Part shown: piece after piece, positions 35,046 to 48,300 of the stretch
How positions within the stretch are numbered: position 1 is the first letter of the stretch
Layout: each line of letters starts with the position of its first letter
DNA from: Sialis fuliginosa
Lineage: Eukaryota; Arthropoda; Insecta; Megaloptera; Sialidae
DNA length: 64,000 bases
Assembly: GCA_961205875.1 (NCBI GenBank)
Contig: OY540817.1
Coordinates: 6,297,001-6,361,000, forward strand
Reading direction: 5' to 3'
The notes under the pieces: model-generated
Database searches by the model: none
Seen by the model: the letters and a program-made list of their open reading frames with translations, nothing else
What the model was told of the DNA's origin: nothing
Program-made: the position numbers and the translations under genes

Positions 35046-38000
35046 GCACTTGACCTATAACGGAATCATGTATAAGTAAATAATATTCACTGTTATAGAA
35101 TTTGTCAAATAGTTTAATTGTATTTAATATGATATAAATCCAAAGGTTGTTCAGTGAATATTATATCTTTAAGCACTTTTTATTTTATGTATACCTACAC
35201 AATTTTTCTTGTTCGTTCGTAAACACATTCCATCGTAATTAATGTTGTAAACAGAAGAAATTGTTTATGAAATCAATTACAATGAAGAATACATAAATAT
35301 TTATGTATGAAAACGAATAGTTATATTTAAATAAAAATTTAACATAATGAGAACGGAATTTAACATTGTTAATATTGAAAATAAAATTTATAACGTTATT
35401 AGAAAATTATATATATATTTATTCACTTTTATTTAACAGGATTAATTTTTTTAATTGGGACACTTAAAATATTAAATTATTATTAGATTGTTCATCTCAT
35501 TATAGTAAATTTTCTAGTTAATAAAGTTAATTCTAGTCGTTAAACGATTTAAAATTTAATTTATGCTGAATAAATTAATATACAAAGTATTTTGTTAAAT
35601 CAAATAGCGCAATTTATTACAAATATGTTCTAAAAAATATTAAATAAATGTTTACACTAAGCAAACCGATAAAATATTAAGTTATATTCAAATTGAAATG
35701 AAGATTAATTCATTCATAATATCACATTCTTTGAAAAGTTTGTAGAGATGGTTTGTAAGTCCAGTAGACATCTTGAACTTAATGTGAGATTATGAGAAAA
35801 TGGTAGCAGAGCAAAAATGGCAAAATGCTAGACGTCATATTTCTTTGCAGACCTTGATTTGGTTGAGATGTTTTACTCCGTCCACCCAATTCACTCTTAG
35901 ATTATTATTTATTTCGCTCTTAAACGCAACAATTACAATTCTTTAGAATAGCAGAGTTGTTGAATAAAGATAGATATAAGTATTAAAAAATTATGTTTTA
36001 ATTCATCTTTAATATATCTACAAACTTTCCGAACAACGTGATATAAAACTAAATTTGCTCTGATGATATTTTTATACCGTGTCAAGTATTAATTTTATTA
36101 TAATTTTATATTTACCTACAAATTTGGTATTTTTCTAAATAAATGTACTAAATTAGTGCAAGACAGTAGCGTATTCAGAAATACTTAATTGAAAAATAAA
36201 GGCAATTTTTGGCAGTTACGATAGAGATACCACTCACTAGTTGATGACGTCAACAATAAGTATTTAAAAAGTTCTTCATTAAAGGAAAGATATGTATATT
36301 AGAATTAGTACATTAATTATATTAATTTATATTTTTATTAGCATTGGAGTGAATTTAGTTATTCATCACAATCGAAATTGAAATAATGTTTTGTTTACGT
36401 TCATCATTCACATTAGTTTTGACCGATCTCATATTGTATCTTAATATATATGAAGAAGCCGTGATGTAAAGACTCTTATGGCTTTTAGTTAGCAAATTAT
36501 TTGTAAACGTTACAAATAAAGAATTCAAATCATTTATGTGTTTTATTTTTATTTATAAATTGAATTACAGTACCTCTCTCAAAGTGTATTCCCTAAATGG
36601 ATAAATAGAGTATACAATTTTACTCCCTAAGACATACATTTATTTTCCCCTTGGTATATTTAAAAAACTATCAACAAAATGTTTTGACATAAAATAATCA
36701 TATTGTACTCCTTCATTAGATGCAGCAAATTTTTCTATTTTGTTATCGAGAATCCAATCCTACAGGAAGTCACTCTCGATGAATAAAAGTGCAAGAATTG
36801 TAAGTTTTTGTAGTTGATGTAAAGTAACATATTTTTTATATGTATGTGTAGATATGCATATTATGCATTCCTAAAAATTTTGGTTCCTGATGAGGACTTC
36901 TTGAAAAATAGAAACATCTTTTTGTTAATATTGTCGATTTTAAACAGCTGCTGAATAAATTTCCATCAAATGTGTGCGCGTTGCAGTCTAATTGTAAAAC
37001 ACTTCAAAGAAATGATTGCATGCAATAATATAAAATAAAATTTCAATAATCATACTTTATTTTAATATTCCCATAATAATTACAAAATGAAAGAAAACTT
37101 CATTAAAATAAATTCAATCACAGTTTGTTTGTGCTAAAGACAATAGTAATATAATACGTTGTAAATTAAATGCTCTTTACATAACATTTATATACTTTAT
37201 TCTTCCATATATTTCAGTTCAGTTCCCGATTTATTACATTTATTTAACTGATTCGGAATGCTAAAATAAAACCAAAAATCAAACATGTATTTTTAATGTT
37301 ATTATTTTAAATTACATGTACAGCAAAAACATTTTAATTAACTACCGATCTATCACATTATATAAATAATAAACAATTCTTTAGAATAAGATAAGTATAT
37401 ATACAATATAATAAAAAAAACACAGAGCCGTAGCAAGAATTTTACAAAAATATCAAAAAGTAATATTTTCAAACAATGGCATTATTCGCCTCTCATTTTG
37501 CACCCTCGCTATGGCTCTGGGTATACATTTACCAGTGGCAAAAGTAGAGCGCGCATTTTTCCATTCACAAGGCAAAACGATTGAATCGTTTTGGCAATTC
37601 GTTTATTTATGAAATTGAACACAAAAATTCATATTATGATTTCATTGCATAATTATTATATTAAATAACGGTAATTTTATATATGTACCAGATATGTTTC
37701 ATTTCAATTCAGTATTATTTGCTTATATCATTACTTCAAAGACATAATATTTTTATTGACTTATCGATTGAATTATATTAATAACACATAATTTTATTCT
37801 TATTTTATAATAGGCCAGGCACCAAGTACTTTAATGTAGAGGAAATTTTTTAACTGGATATTATCACAGGGATTCTATTGTTGCATCAACATAATTATGT
37901 TCTGACAAAAATTAATTTTTATCTATTTTTCATTTTTTTGTCAACTTTACAGCAAAAATAGTTATGTACTAAATTTAACCTAATTAAATTCTTTACAAAA

Positions 38001-39153
38001 AAGGTTCTATCAGATTCATACTTCATCAAATAATAACCATCTGAATTTATTAAAATATTACTGTTTCATTGAAATACTCTTTTAACTTTAATAAAATCAA
38101 ACGGTCGTTAATTGGCGATGTACAAATCTGACAAAAATATGTATGGAACCTTTTCTGTAGAGAATTTAATAAGTTTTAATTTTATATGTAACAATTTTTA
38201 CTGTAAAGTTGAAGAAAAACCTAAGAAATTAGCAAAAGGTTTTTTTAAACCAATTACATAAAATTTTTCCAACCTAGCACCTGGCCTATAAATATACCTG
38301 ATCAATTCAAATAAAATACTAAATAGATTTAATATCTTTTCATATAAACCAAATTTTTATTATGATATTATTATATATAGTATGATATAACACACAGTTT
38401 CTTCGAATATTCCTATTTTTAAGAACTACATACATATACATAATAAATACAATATTATGTAATAAGGAAGCTCCTTTATAACATTATTGATCAATTTTTT
38501 ACCTTTCTATTGGCACTACACAATTATGAGTATTATATAACATCTAATTAATATGTAATGTCAATATTAAAGAGATTAATAAATAACTTAACATACGATT
38601 ATTGTTTGGTCAGTTTATAAAAATATTTTATAAAATTTAACACGATGCAAACATCCTGAGTAATTTTTTTAACATTAATTTTTATATATTTGGTATCACT
38701 ATTCAATCATAAATTACCCAGTTTGTCTGAATATATGTATAAAATTTATATATAATATAATATACGTTGTCCATTCTATCAAATAAATTTAATGATAGCT
38801 AAAACAGGAACATTATGATTTATAAAAATAGTTTTTTGTATGAAATATAAATAGAAGAAATTAATAAATAATAATTTGTATTATATTATTACAAATAATA
38901 CTTAATTTTAAATAAGTATATTTCACCAATAAATTATAATTTTATAATAATATCTAATTTCATTATTGAATTTAATTAAATAAGAATGTCTTTAGTATTT
39001 TGTGTACTATACTATAATAACATTTATCTGAGATTATAATTATTAAAGAGCTATATAATCTCACTCTTACAAATACCTATTATTGTAAACAGTCTTACGA
39101 CAATTTAATTACATAAAATTTCTACAAACAGTCATTTAGATATTGAAAGAAGC

Positions 39154-39327
39154 TCAGCCGTTTTTCTTCACCACATTTGCCTGTAATGAAGTTTTGGTAT
39201 TTGTTTTTTGAGCACTGCGTTTGGCTTTCTTCTCTAGTAATACCTGGGCGTGGTAGTTGTCTACAGAGTCGACGACACTCAAAGTTATACCAAGTTGAGC
39301 TGCGTAGTACGTTATCATTATCAACGC
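39154..39327 (-). CDS. TMEM86A: Lysoplasmalogenase exon 6 (residues 206-262 and stop)
   Basis: The acceptor is TTTTCTAG|GCG. It encodes ALIMITYYAAQLGITLSVVD, then a basic tail ending KKNG and TGA (39156-39154). Plus-strand open frames here are shadows. Confidence 0.9.
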   Translation of the reverse strand, partial: ALIMITYYAAQLGITLSVVDSVDNYHAQVLLEKKAKRSAQKTNTKTSLQANVVKKNG

Positions 39328-42300
39328 CTAGAAAACAAAAAAAATGTAATATGATTATTAATATTGATGGTGGAAAGCTTAATTCAAATAAGCATACTTT
39401 TGGGGGTAATTGTACTTGTATTTACTACTTAATTACTTTTTTAATGTGTTTAAATACTTTTCCAAACACAATTATTTGTACTTGAACTTAGAAATGTACT
39501 TAATTGTTTTTAATGTACTTGTATTTGTACTTGAAAAAATATTTTTTGGCAATGTACTTATACTTAAGAACATTTTTTATAGAGTAATTGTACTTTGTTT
39601 GTATTTGTGCACAGTTCAGTTTGTATTGCAGGAAAACGCTTGTCTTGTAATTTTGACTAAATTCAAAGAAAACCCTTATTTTAAACAACATAACATATCA
39701 CAAATGAAAAAAAATGCTAACAGAAAACTGAACAAAAATTGTTTTTTCGTTCGACTTTAAAATTATGTGTCACTTATTTGATTTCAGCATTCTCCTATTC
39801 ATATTAAAATATCACAAATGAAAAAAAAATGCTAACAGAAAACTGAACAAAAATTGTTTTTTCGTTCGACTTTAAAATTATGTGTCACTTATTTGATTTT
39901 AGCATTCTACTATTCATATTAACATGTACATATTATTATATGTAATTTAACTTACTTGACTGTATGGAATCGGTGTATAGAAATCATGAAATGCGATCAA
40001 AGAATCGGAAATGAAAAATAATAGTCCACCGACGCACGAACAAAGTTTGGTCCATGTCCAAAGTTCCTGTAAAATAATAGTTATAAGTCATTCAGAAGTC
40101 AAAGCAAGCAACTCCATGATATAATAAAGTACTCCACTAATTTCTTTCAAAACTAATATAAAAGTAGGCCAGTTTTTCAGCTATCACTCATGTATTAAAA
40201 CGAACTATCATGTAAAAAAAAAATCTGCCAAGTAAATCCACAGTGCTTCCTCGTGCTAAATTCACCAAAGGTAGTTAATTATTCAACAATTTAAATAAAA
40301 ACCCATAGTGTTTAGATAAATTGCCTGGAATTGGTTAACTATTTAATTTTTATACAATTTTACTAAAAAATATTAGTTTGAGATTTTCTTAAAACGCACC
40401 CGATTATTTTTTTGTATATTTTTAATTGCTGCCATCTGTGTACCAACTCATTAACTACATCTGCCCATACATATTTGTTTACTTCAACAATCGCATATAT
40501 TTGAAATAATATGCGATTGTTGAAGAAAATAGGTTGTATTTTCCCTTGGCAGAGGGGCGGCAATATTTTTTGCCCAGGGCGGCGCTTAACGTAAATCCGC
40601 CGCTGGCCATATGCCTTGGTATAAAAAAGATATTTTTTAACCTAGCTTTAGCTCCTTAGCCCTCCTCCTGAAAAATTATTTTTTCAAAACATTTGTATAT
40701 CTTTTACTAGAGGGCATCATTTTACATGTTCAGTAAAAACTTTTAAGTTTCTAGCTTATATATATTATATTTTGCTTTGACTGAAAAGGACGGACGGACG
40801 AACGACAAAGTGAGATTAATATGGTTTCTCCGGAACCCTAAAAAAGGGTAAAAATGCGAAAAAACTGGAAACGCGCTCTGACGTGCGATTAAATAATTTA
40901 TTGTTTTATTAATAACATTAATGTTCGTAAAAGACATACCTATAACACCGAAAATATTTTTACACATGATACTTCGTTTTAACGCATGAATAATAGGCGA
41001 AAAACAGGCCTTATCCACCCACCCCCTTTCATATTTCGATAAAACTGAACTTACTTCGAAAAGTTGCACTCTTGCCATTGCCCGCCAAACCATTGTAGAT
41101 AGCAATGTGCTATATATTGGAATAAAGAACTTGAAAGGTCCTTTGAGATTTGGCATTATAAATAACAGAGCTAAAAAAATAAAACACAATTAGAAATACT
41201 TTCAAAGATTCGACTGATTTGATTATACTTACAAGCAGCTTCGAAAATGTATATAAAAATTCCAAGTTTCAAATTAAACGGTTTAAACTTGAACGCATTA
41301 GTATACATAAGTTGAGCGCAACTGAACGCCATCATTCCGTGAATAAAGTATTCAGGCCAGATCAAGAGAGCATCGCCAACGCACGAAAATAGCAACCCCA
41401 AAATTATTCTACGTGAAAATGCATATCTGTAAAATAAAATATAATAAATAAATAAAATTTTGATAGAGAAAAATATATTTTGGTCGGATTACGCTATACA
41501 GTGTATTCCAAGTTGATTAAGACATAGGAAATTTAATATGGGGGCAATTAGAAGTGTTGTAGTAACCTTTGGTCAAATTTAACGATGTGTGATTAGTGCA
41601 TTTTGAAATGCCACCACAAAATTTAATAAAATAGTCATTAGTATTATGTTTTCCAATTTATATCTGCCAAAAAATATTATTATAATTTTATCTAGAATGC
41701 TTACTTTAATTTCATTAATGTATTTAATTAATTGTTGAAAAAAAAATTTTTCATTTAGTTTCGAGGCGGCATTTCAAAATGCACCAATCACACATCGTTA
41801 AATTTGACCAAAGGTTACTACAACATTTCTAATTGTCCCCATGTTAAATTTCCTATGTCTTCATCAACTTGGAATACACTGTATAATAATGTCTATGGAT
41901 CTGACAGACTTGGCGTCACCACTGGAGGGTTAAAAAATAGTATTTAACCCTCCAGTGGTGACGCCAGGTCTGTCAGACTGTATACATAGAACATGCAGTG
42001 GCGTAGGAATAGGGTCCGCAGAACACGCAATGCGGGCGGGCTCCACACGAAGGGGGGTCTCGGAAAGGCAGAAAGAAATACGTATACATATAAAAAAAAT
42101 TAAAAAAACTAGTAATAAAATAAAAATTACACAAATAAATTAATAAAAATCTTATTTAAGAAACACTTTGTCACAATCCCGTCTTAAGGCGCTTGGTGTA
42201 CTTATTGTAAGTATAGAACATGAATAGATATACTGAAATACTGTAAATATTAATTTAGACGAAATAATTTCGGAGTAAAACAAGATGTGGTTTGTAGATA

Positions 42301-45300
42301 AATTTTGATTAATTTTTTGATTTAAGTTTTTATTTAAACAAATGCTAATTTTATTAATAACAAGAACACAACATTGCAAATAATGGATGTCTAGGGAGAC
42401 TTTTTTTTAATAGAAGGTCCCCAAAAATGTTTGCGTGCGGGCCCCCATTCTCTAAGCTACGTCACTGACAATGAGAGCATGTACTGTGCAAAAAAGATCT
42501 ATGCTTGTCTTTATTTAAACATGAGTGTAAAAAAGATAGAGTATTGTTTGGGTTATATCTCTATCTTCACTTTTGTGAACCAAATGTTAGATATTATGTA
42601 CGTCTAAGAGTGTAAAAATAGTAAAATTAGCTAATAAATAAAGAGATGTGAGACTTGGCGCTACCGTCGCAGGGTTAATATGCATAAAACATGTGTTAAT
42701 TATGTAATGTGTATTAATTAATATTCTAATTAAAACACACCATGTCATTTTAACTAGATATATTATCTATTTTTTTTAATTTCTGCGCATTTAGTTGATT
42801 AATATAAATAGGAAGTATATATAAGTACCTATTACGTAAATACGTATACGTATTTACGTAATAGGTACTTATATTTTTTTAAATGATTCAATATTAATTA
42901 TTGTAAATGTATAATGAGCAATATTTTTTTAATGTCTTCAGCAACTCATTACATTTTCTGAAAAAATGTATATTACACTCTCCAATTTTTTGATAATAAT
43001 ATTTAATTTTCTTTTACAAAATCACCCCCCCCCCCCCCCCAAATTGTTTGTGAATATTACCGAAATTATTAACTCTAATATACAAAAACAAAATCAATAA
43101 TCTTAAAAATATGTAATATGACATAGTTTTAAAAAGTGATGTATGCCTTACACATAAGCGCATGGTTAAAGTGAACTTCTTTTGTTTTCATTCAGCATGC
43201 GAATTAAATAAATAAAGCTAAACGTATTCAATTAATAATCAAACGTATTATTTTAATGCATAAACCGTATAAATCCGACTTAAAATGACTTGCACGTATT
43301 CCATATATCCATCTTTCTCAAGCGCGGATCTAGGTTTATAATTTGGGGGGATGAGTCATGGTCAAAAAATGACAAATTGGGTGGGGGGGGTCATGGACTA
43401 TGACACGGACAAAAAAGTTACTTTAGTATATTTAATAAGCATTTTTCTATTTAATTTGCTTTAATTTTTGAGGTTTGAGGGGGGGGGGTGATCTCCCCCC
43501 TGGATCCACACTTAATCTTTAGATTTTCTCTTATACTCATCGCTCTTACACGCATATGCACGCTTTTAATAGCGTTTCATTTTGAAAACCTGTCGTATTT
43601 TAAATCGTGTTGAGGTCATTCCAATTCACTAGTCTCGCGAAAGAAGTTTCACTTCAAAAATGTCACTAATAAAATCGACTGTTTTTTTTTAAATTTTGTA
43701 CGTCTGGGGCCTCATAATGTAATAATTCCGACCCTGTCAGAGACTTGCCCATTTCTGTCTAATAGCTAATCTTAAATCTACCACGATGCAGGGGGTGAAC
43801 TGCGTGTTACATATACAGGGTGGTCCGGTTTGGGATACAGATATTTTAAGAGCTGATTCTTTGGCTCATTGTGAGCAAAAAATTGTACGGGAAGATGGGG
43901 TCTATCTTCAACACCCTCTAAGCTACAGAGTGTTTAAAAACTTCCTTCAGAGTAGTACTTACAAACAAAGATTATATCATAACATTCATAACTTCCAAAG
44001 TAACGTTGCCGTGGTTTTTGACAGTAAAATGCACTATTCGTACCGTCAAAACCCCGGCAACCACTGCATTCTTAAATGAAATAGAGTATAGTGCAACCAC
44101 AATGAGTTAGTTTCGTAGGTAATTAACTAACGTGTATTTTTCAGTATTAGAGTTATTGCTAGCCATGTTTCCAGTTCAGAGTTATTGCTCATCAAAATCA
44201 AAAAATTGAATTTTTTTATGAAAATGACATTTTTCCCCAAAAGTACCTATAATAAGTGGTATTTTTTTATCATTATTTTGGTGTATCATAATGTTACCTA
44301 CAAATTCACCATACAAAGTTTGGACCTGGGTCTTACAGTTTTCCAGTTATAAATTTATCAAAATAATTCCCAAAGTGATTATTTTGCTACCTACCCTATT
44401 AAATGAAACAGTTTGTTGCCGTAGTGTAAAAACGAGTCTAAAACGACAAATTGAACTTTGTTTATATTTTTATGACAGAAAATTAAAACCAATCGATATT
44501 AAATTAAGTGAATATGGAGACTGTAATGTTCTCATTTAGAAAATGTAACATGTAAGGGGGTTACTGAAGAAATTTAATATATAATGCTCATTTTATCAAA
44601 TTGCATACGAAAAAAATAATGGGACGAGAGTAATACCACACTGCAAAGCATGCTTTGGGTGTGTTAATACGTTAGTTAATTACCTATGAAACTAACTCAT
44701 TGTGGTTGCTCTAGTTATGTTACTTTGGAAGTTATGAGATAAATTTTATTTGTAAGTACTACTCTGAAGGAAGTTTTTAAACACCCTGCTGCTCAGAGAG
44801 TGTTGAAGATAGACCCCACCTTCCCGTACAATTTTTTACTCACAATGAGCCAAGAAATCAGTTCTCAAAATATCTGTATCCCAAACCGGACCACCCTGTA
44901 AATCAGCTTTAGGATTTATTACGTTTCTGTAAGTTCTTCGTGTGAAGTTACAGTAGATCGTTAGATATTATTGTTACTTACTCGTCAGCGAGGCCCATCC
45001 CTTGGTGTAGCAACACGAACACTACAAGACTAATGACTGGTAGACATTTGATCAGCATCGCGAACCAGGATGGCTTCTCCACAGGTATGAAGAGCACGAA
45101 GTATATGGCGACCGTCTTGAAGAACGGTACCAACTTCGGCCCTACGCTCTTTAGCTGAAACAAAGTAAATAACATTTAGATGTTATTAAGCGAGACTCAT
45201 AATAAGAGTTCTAAGATTTTGATTGATTGTAGTATAGCAAAGGCTCACTCGAAACCGTATTTTCTCATTTTACCAATCAATATCATTAAATATACTTCAT

Positions 45301-48300
45301 ATTATTGCGTTAGCAATTTCGTCCGCGTGGTAACAGGGATTTATGTTATAATGACAGTCGATAAAACAGGTTTTTAGTTTCGCATTTGCACGATAGATGT
45401 CACTAAAACCTAACTTATCGCGCGTACAAATGTCACACACCCTTTTTTTATCTAATTCATTTTCAGGATACAAAGTAGCCTATGTCCTTCCTCAGGGTGA
45501 AAGCTATCTCCCTGCCAAATTTTATCAAGATCGGTTCAGCGGTTTAGCCGTGAAAAGGTAACAAACAGACAGACATTTTCGAATTTATTATATTAATATG
45601 GATGTTCAATTTTATTTTTATTTTTTATGCTTGCTAAAAATACCTGTTTTGGCTAAAAACAATCTCTGAGATTATCAATCTCCAGTTGTTCAATCTCTAC
45701 TTTTTTTATTATTTTAAGTTTTAGTTTTAATTATCAATTTTTTGCTAGAAGAGTTTAATAAGTCGAAGAAAGGTTGAATACCACTGGTTCAGTGACGCAC
45801 CCACGGGGGGAGGGGTAGGAGTTACCCCCCACCCCGAATTTGTTAATATACATTATTTAATTTAACAATTGTGATACATAAAAAAGAAAAATTACATATA
45901 ATTTTTTTTTAAATACCCCCCCCCCTTTAATTTTTTCCTAGGTGCACTACTGCAGTAGTTTAATAGATAACTGCAGTAAAACAAGTTATTATATTTTACT
46001 TTTGCGAAGTACAACAAACAAGAAAACCACTATAAAATTTTGTTATATTTTATTATCAACTTTTTTTTTAAAACGACCCATTCTATTCCGTGTGTGTAAT
46101 AATTACAAGCTTTTAAATCGCATTTTAATGATTTCATGACTAAAGTCATTAAATTTAAAAACCTTTCTGTATCGTGTCTAAAAATACAAATTTGTAGAAA
46201 ATTATTATTTCAATCGTAGAAGAAAGATAATAAATTATAGATAGATACCTACTTAACCTCCTACTGTAATATTATCGAGTACATATATTAGTTCGATTTG
46301 TTATTAAATGAAATCTACATTATATAAACAATTTTAAAAATAACTTTTCCAATATATATTATATGGAAACTTAAAAATAGTTTTTAACCCACAAACGATG
46401 TTAATTTTTTTTAAACGTTAAAAATATTACTTCAGTGGCGTAACCAGGATTTTTATGGGGGGGGGTCCCCTGATCCCACCGCTATTTACGTCACTGTATT
46501 ACTTGAAGAGTATTCTATTTATCTACCTGTAAACTATACAAACATCAAAATATATTACATAAAATCCACCGCTTCGAAAAACAATTCTAATGGTTTATTT
46601 ATAGATAAAATCACACAATTACACGAAAAACAACAAATCATTAAAAATAAATGTCGCGGTAAAAAAAACAATACATGCGTCTTTTTTCAAAGCACAGGGT
46701 GACAGAGATAGTGCTATTTCGACACGTCCTACTGGACTCATTGTCAGTAATTAACATCACAAATGTTTCTATAGTTTTAATATTTTTGTAAACGGATATG
46801 AAAAAAAAACATTAATATTAACTAACACAAAAAGCGAGTCGCGTGCAGCCGAGACTCGGGGTAGACCTTGAACCTCGAATAAACTATGTGAAATTATGTT
46901 ATGAAAATTTATTAGATAAGGAAATAATTTTTATATATTTACTAATGTAACCCGTGACTTCGTTCATGTGGAATTTAGGTTAGTGAAAACAACACTATAA
47001 AGTTTAGGTCTCCTAAAATACAATAAAAAATGTTATATGACATTTTGATTTTAACCCTTCAGTCACGATATATTTGCGTTCAAAGTCGTGATCAGAGCAT
47101 CTGAAAAAATTCGAGAATGTAGCTTTTAATTAGTACTTCCACTGAAAATTATAACGAACACTGTCAAAATTATTTTTGACCCCCTTCCATGGATTGAAAA
47201 GTGAACTCACATTTTTTTTTCACTTACCCCATTAAGTGGGATGTCAAAAAATGTTAAATGACCTTTTGATTTTAATCCTTCAATCAAGATATATTTGCAT
47301 TTAAATGTCGTTATCAGAGCGACCCCTCCACCCTTCTACTTTCTAAATTATCAATGCAAAAATTCTAAAAAAAAAATCCAGAATGTAGCTTTTAGATAGT
47401 ACTTTTAGTTAAATACATACATACTTACTATGGGATTCAGAAGTCGTATGCCACTGTAAAGGTCAAAATCGCTTACAACTTACAACAGATTTGGAAATAT
47501 TAAGCCAAACATCATATTTTTCTAGGGCGGAGCTTATATAGTTACATCATTTTAAATAAAAACACAAATATACGTCTATTTCATTAATTAATTTTATATC
47601 AAATATTTATTACATAATAATTTAAGTACTGTAAACGAATAGTACTTCTTTATTTAGCAAATGAGTTTCAAAATATCTGTCTTTATTTGGTACATGGAGA
47701 AATGATTTAAATATTATAATAATCAAATGGGAGGAGCCTACTAACAATAATTTTGTGATATGCGAATTTAAATGAAAACTGGTCGACCACTTCTGCATGC
47801 GACTCTACAATAATATACATTCCACAGTTCACAGTAGGTACATGAATTACGTATTTTTTAACGTAAACACATTCGACAGAACAGACGCTGTAATACCGAC
47901 CGAATATCTGAATATATAAACACAAATTCTATATTTACTGATTTTACATATAAGTCCACGCCCCCATTGCCTTGACTGATATTTCTACTACTTTACAAAC
48001 GTTATAGTTGAACCAAATAGTAATCACTCGATTAGAAAATATATGGCAGTACACAAGATTGTTTAAGGAGGGGGGAGGGGGTAAAAAATTAACCGTCAAT
48101 TTTATTTAAATCTTTTCAAGAATTGTATCATTTTAAAATAATCATAAACAGTAGTCGCCCATCCTATAGAACCGTGAAATACTGTTTTAGAGTTGATTCA
48201 TAAATACAAGTTTTCATGTAACCTAGGACATAGGTGTCCAACCTTTACAACCTGTTGGGCCGCATAGCATAAACCCAATCTCCCAAGGGCCAACTTAAAA

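Larger units (their letters stand above)
32190..39153. other. 3' UTR of ZnT and intergenic AT-rich DNA between convergent genes
   Basis: The ZnT (plus) and lysoplasmalogenase (minus) genes converge here. A plausible ZnT AATAAA is near 32650. Repeats include a segment shared with 47430-47580 (32938-33115), a CAGGTTCCCTGA inverted pair (33331-33434) and two copies of an inverted-repeat family (34740-35045, 37925-38270). No gene was seen. Confidence 0.55.

Noticed and set aside
39177..39760. Two plus-strand frames of about 100 aa.
   Set aside because: They are antisense to lysoplasmalogenase exon 6 and run into a degenerate TACTTG repeat.
44291..44539. 82-aa frame inside the 43816-44898 element, considered as a transposase fragment.
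   Set aside because: No DDE/D-type motif or DNA-binding pattern can be seen; too short to assign.
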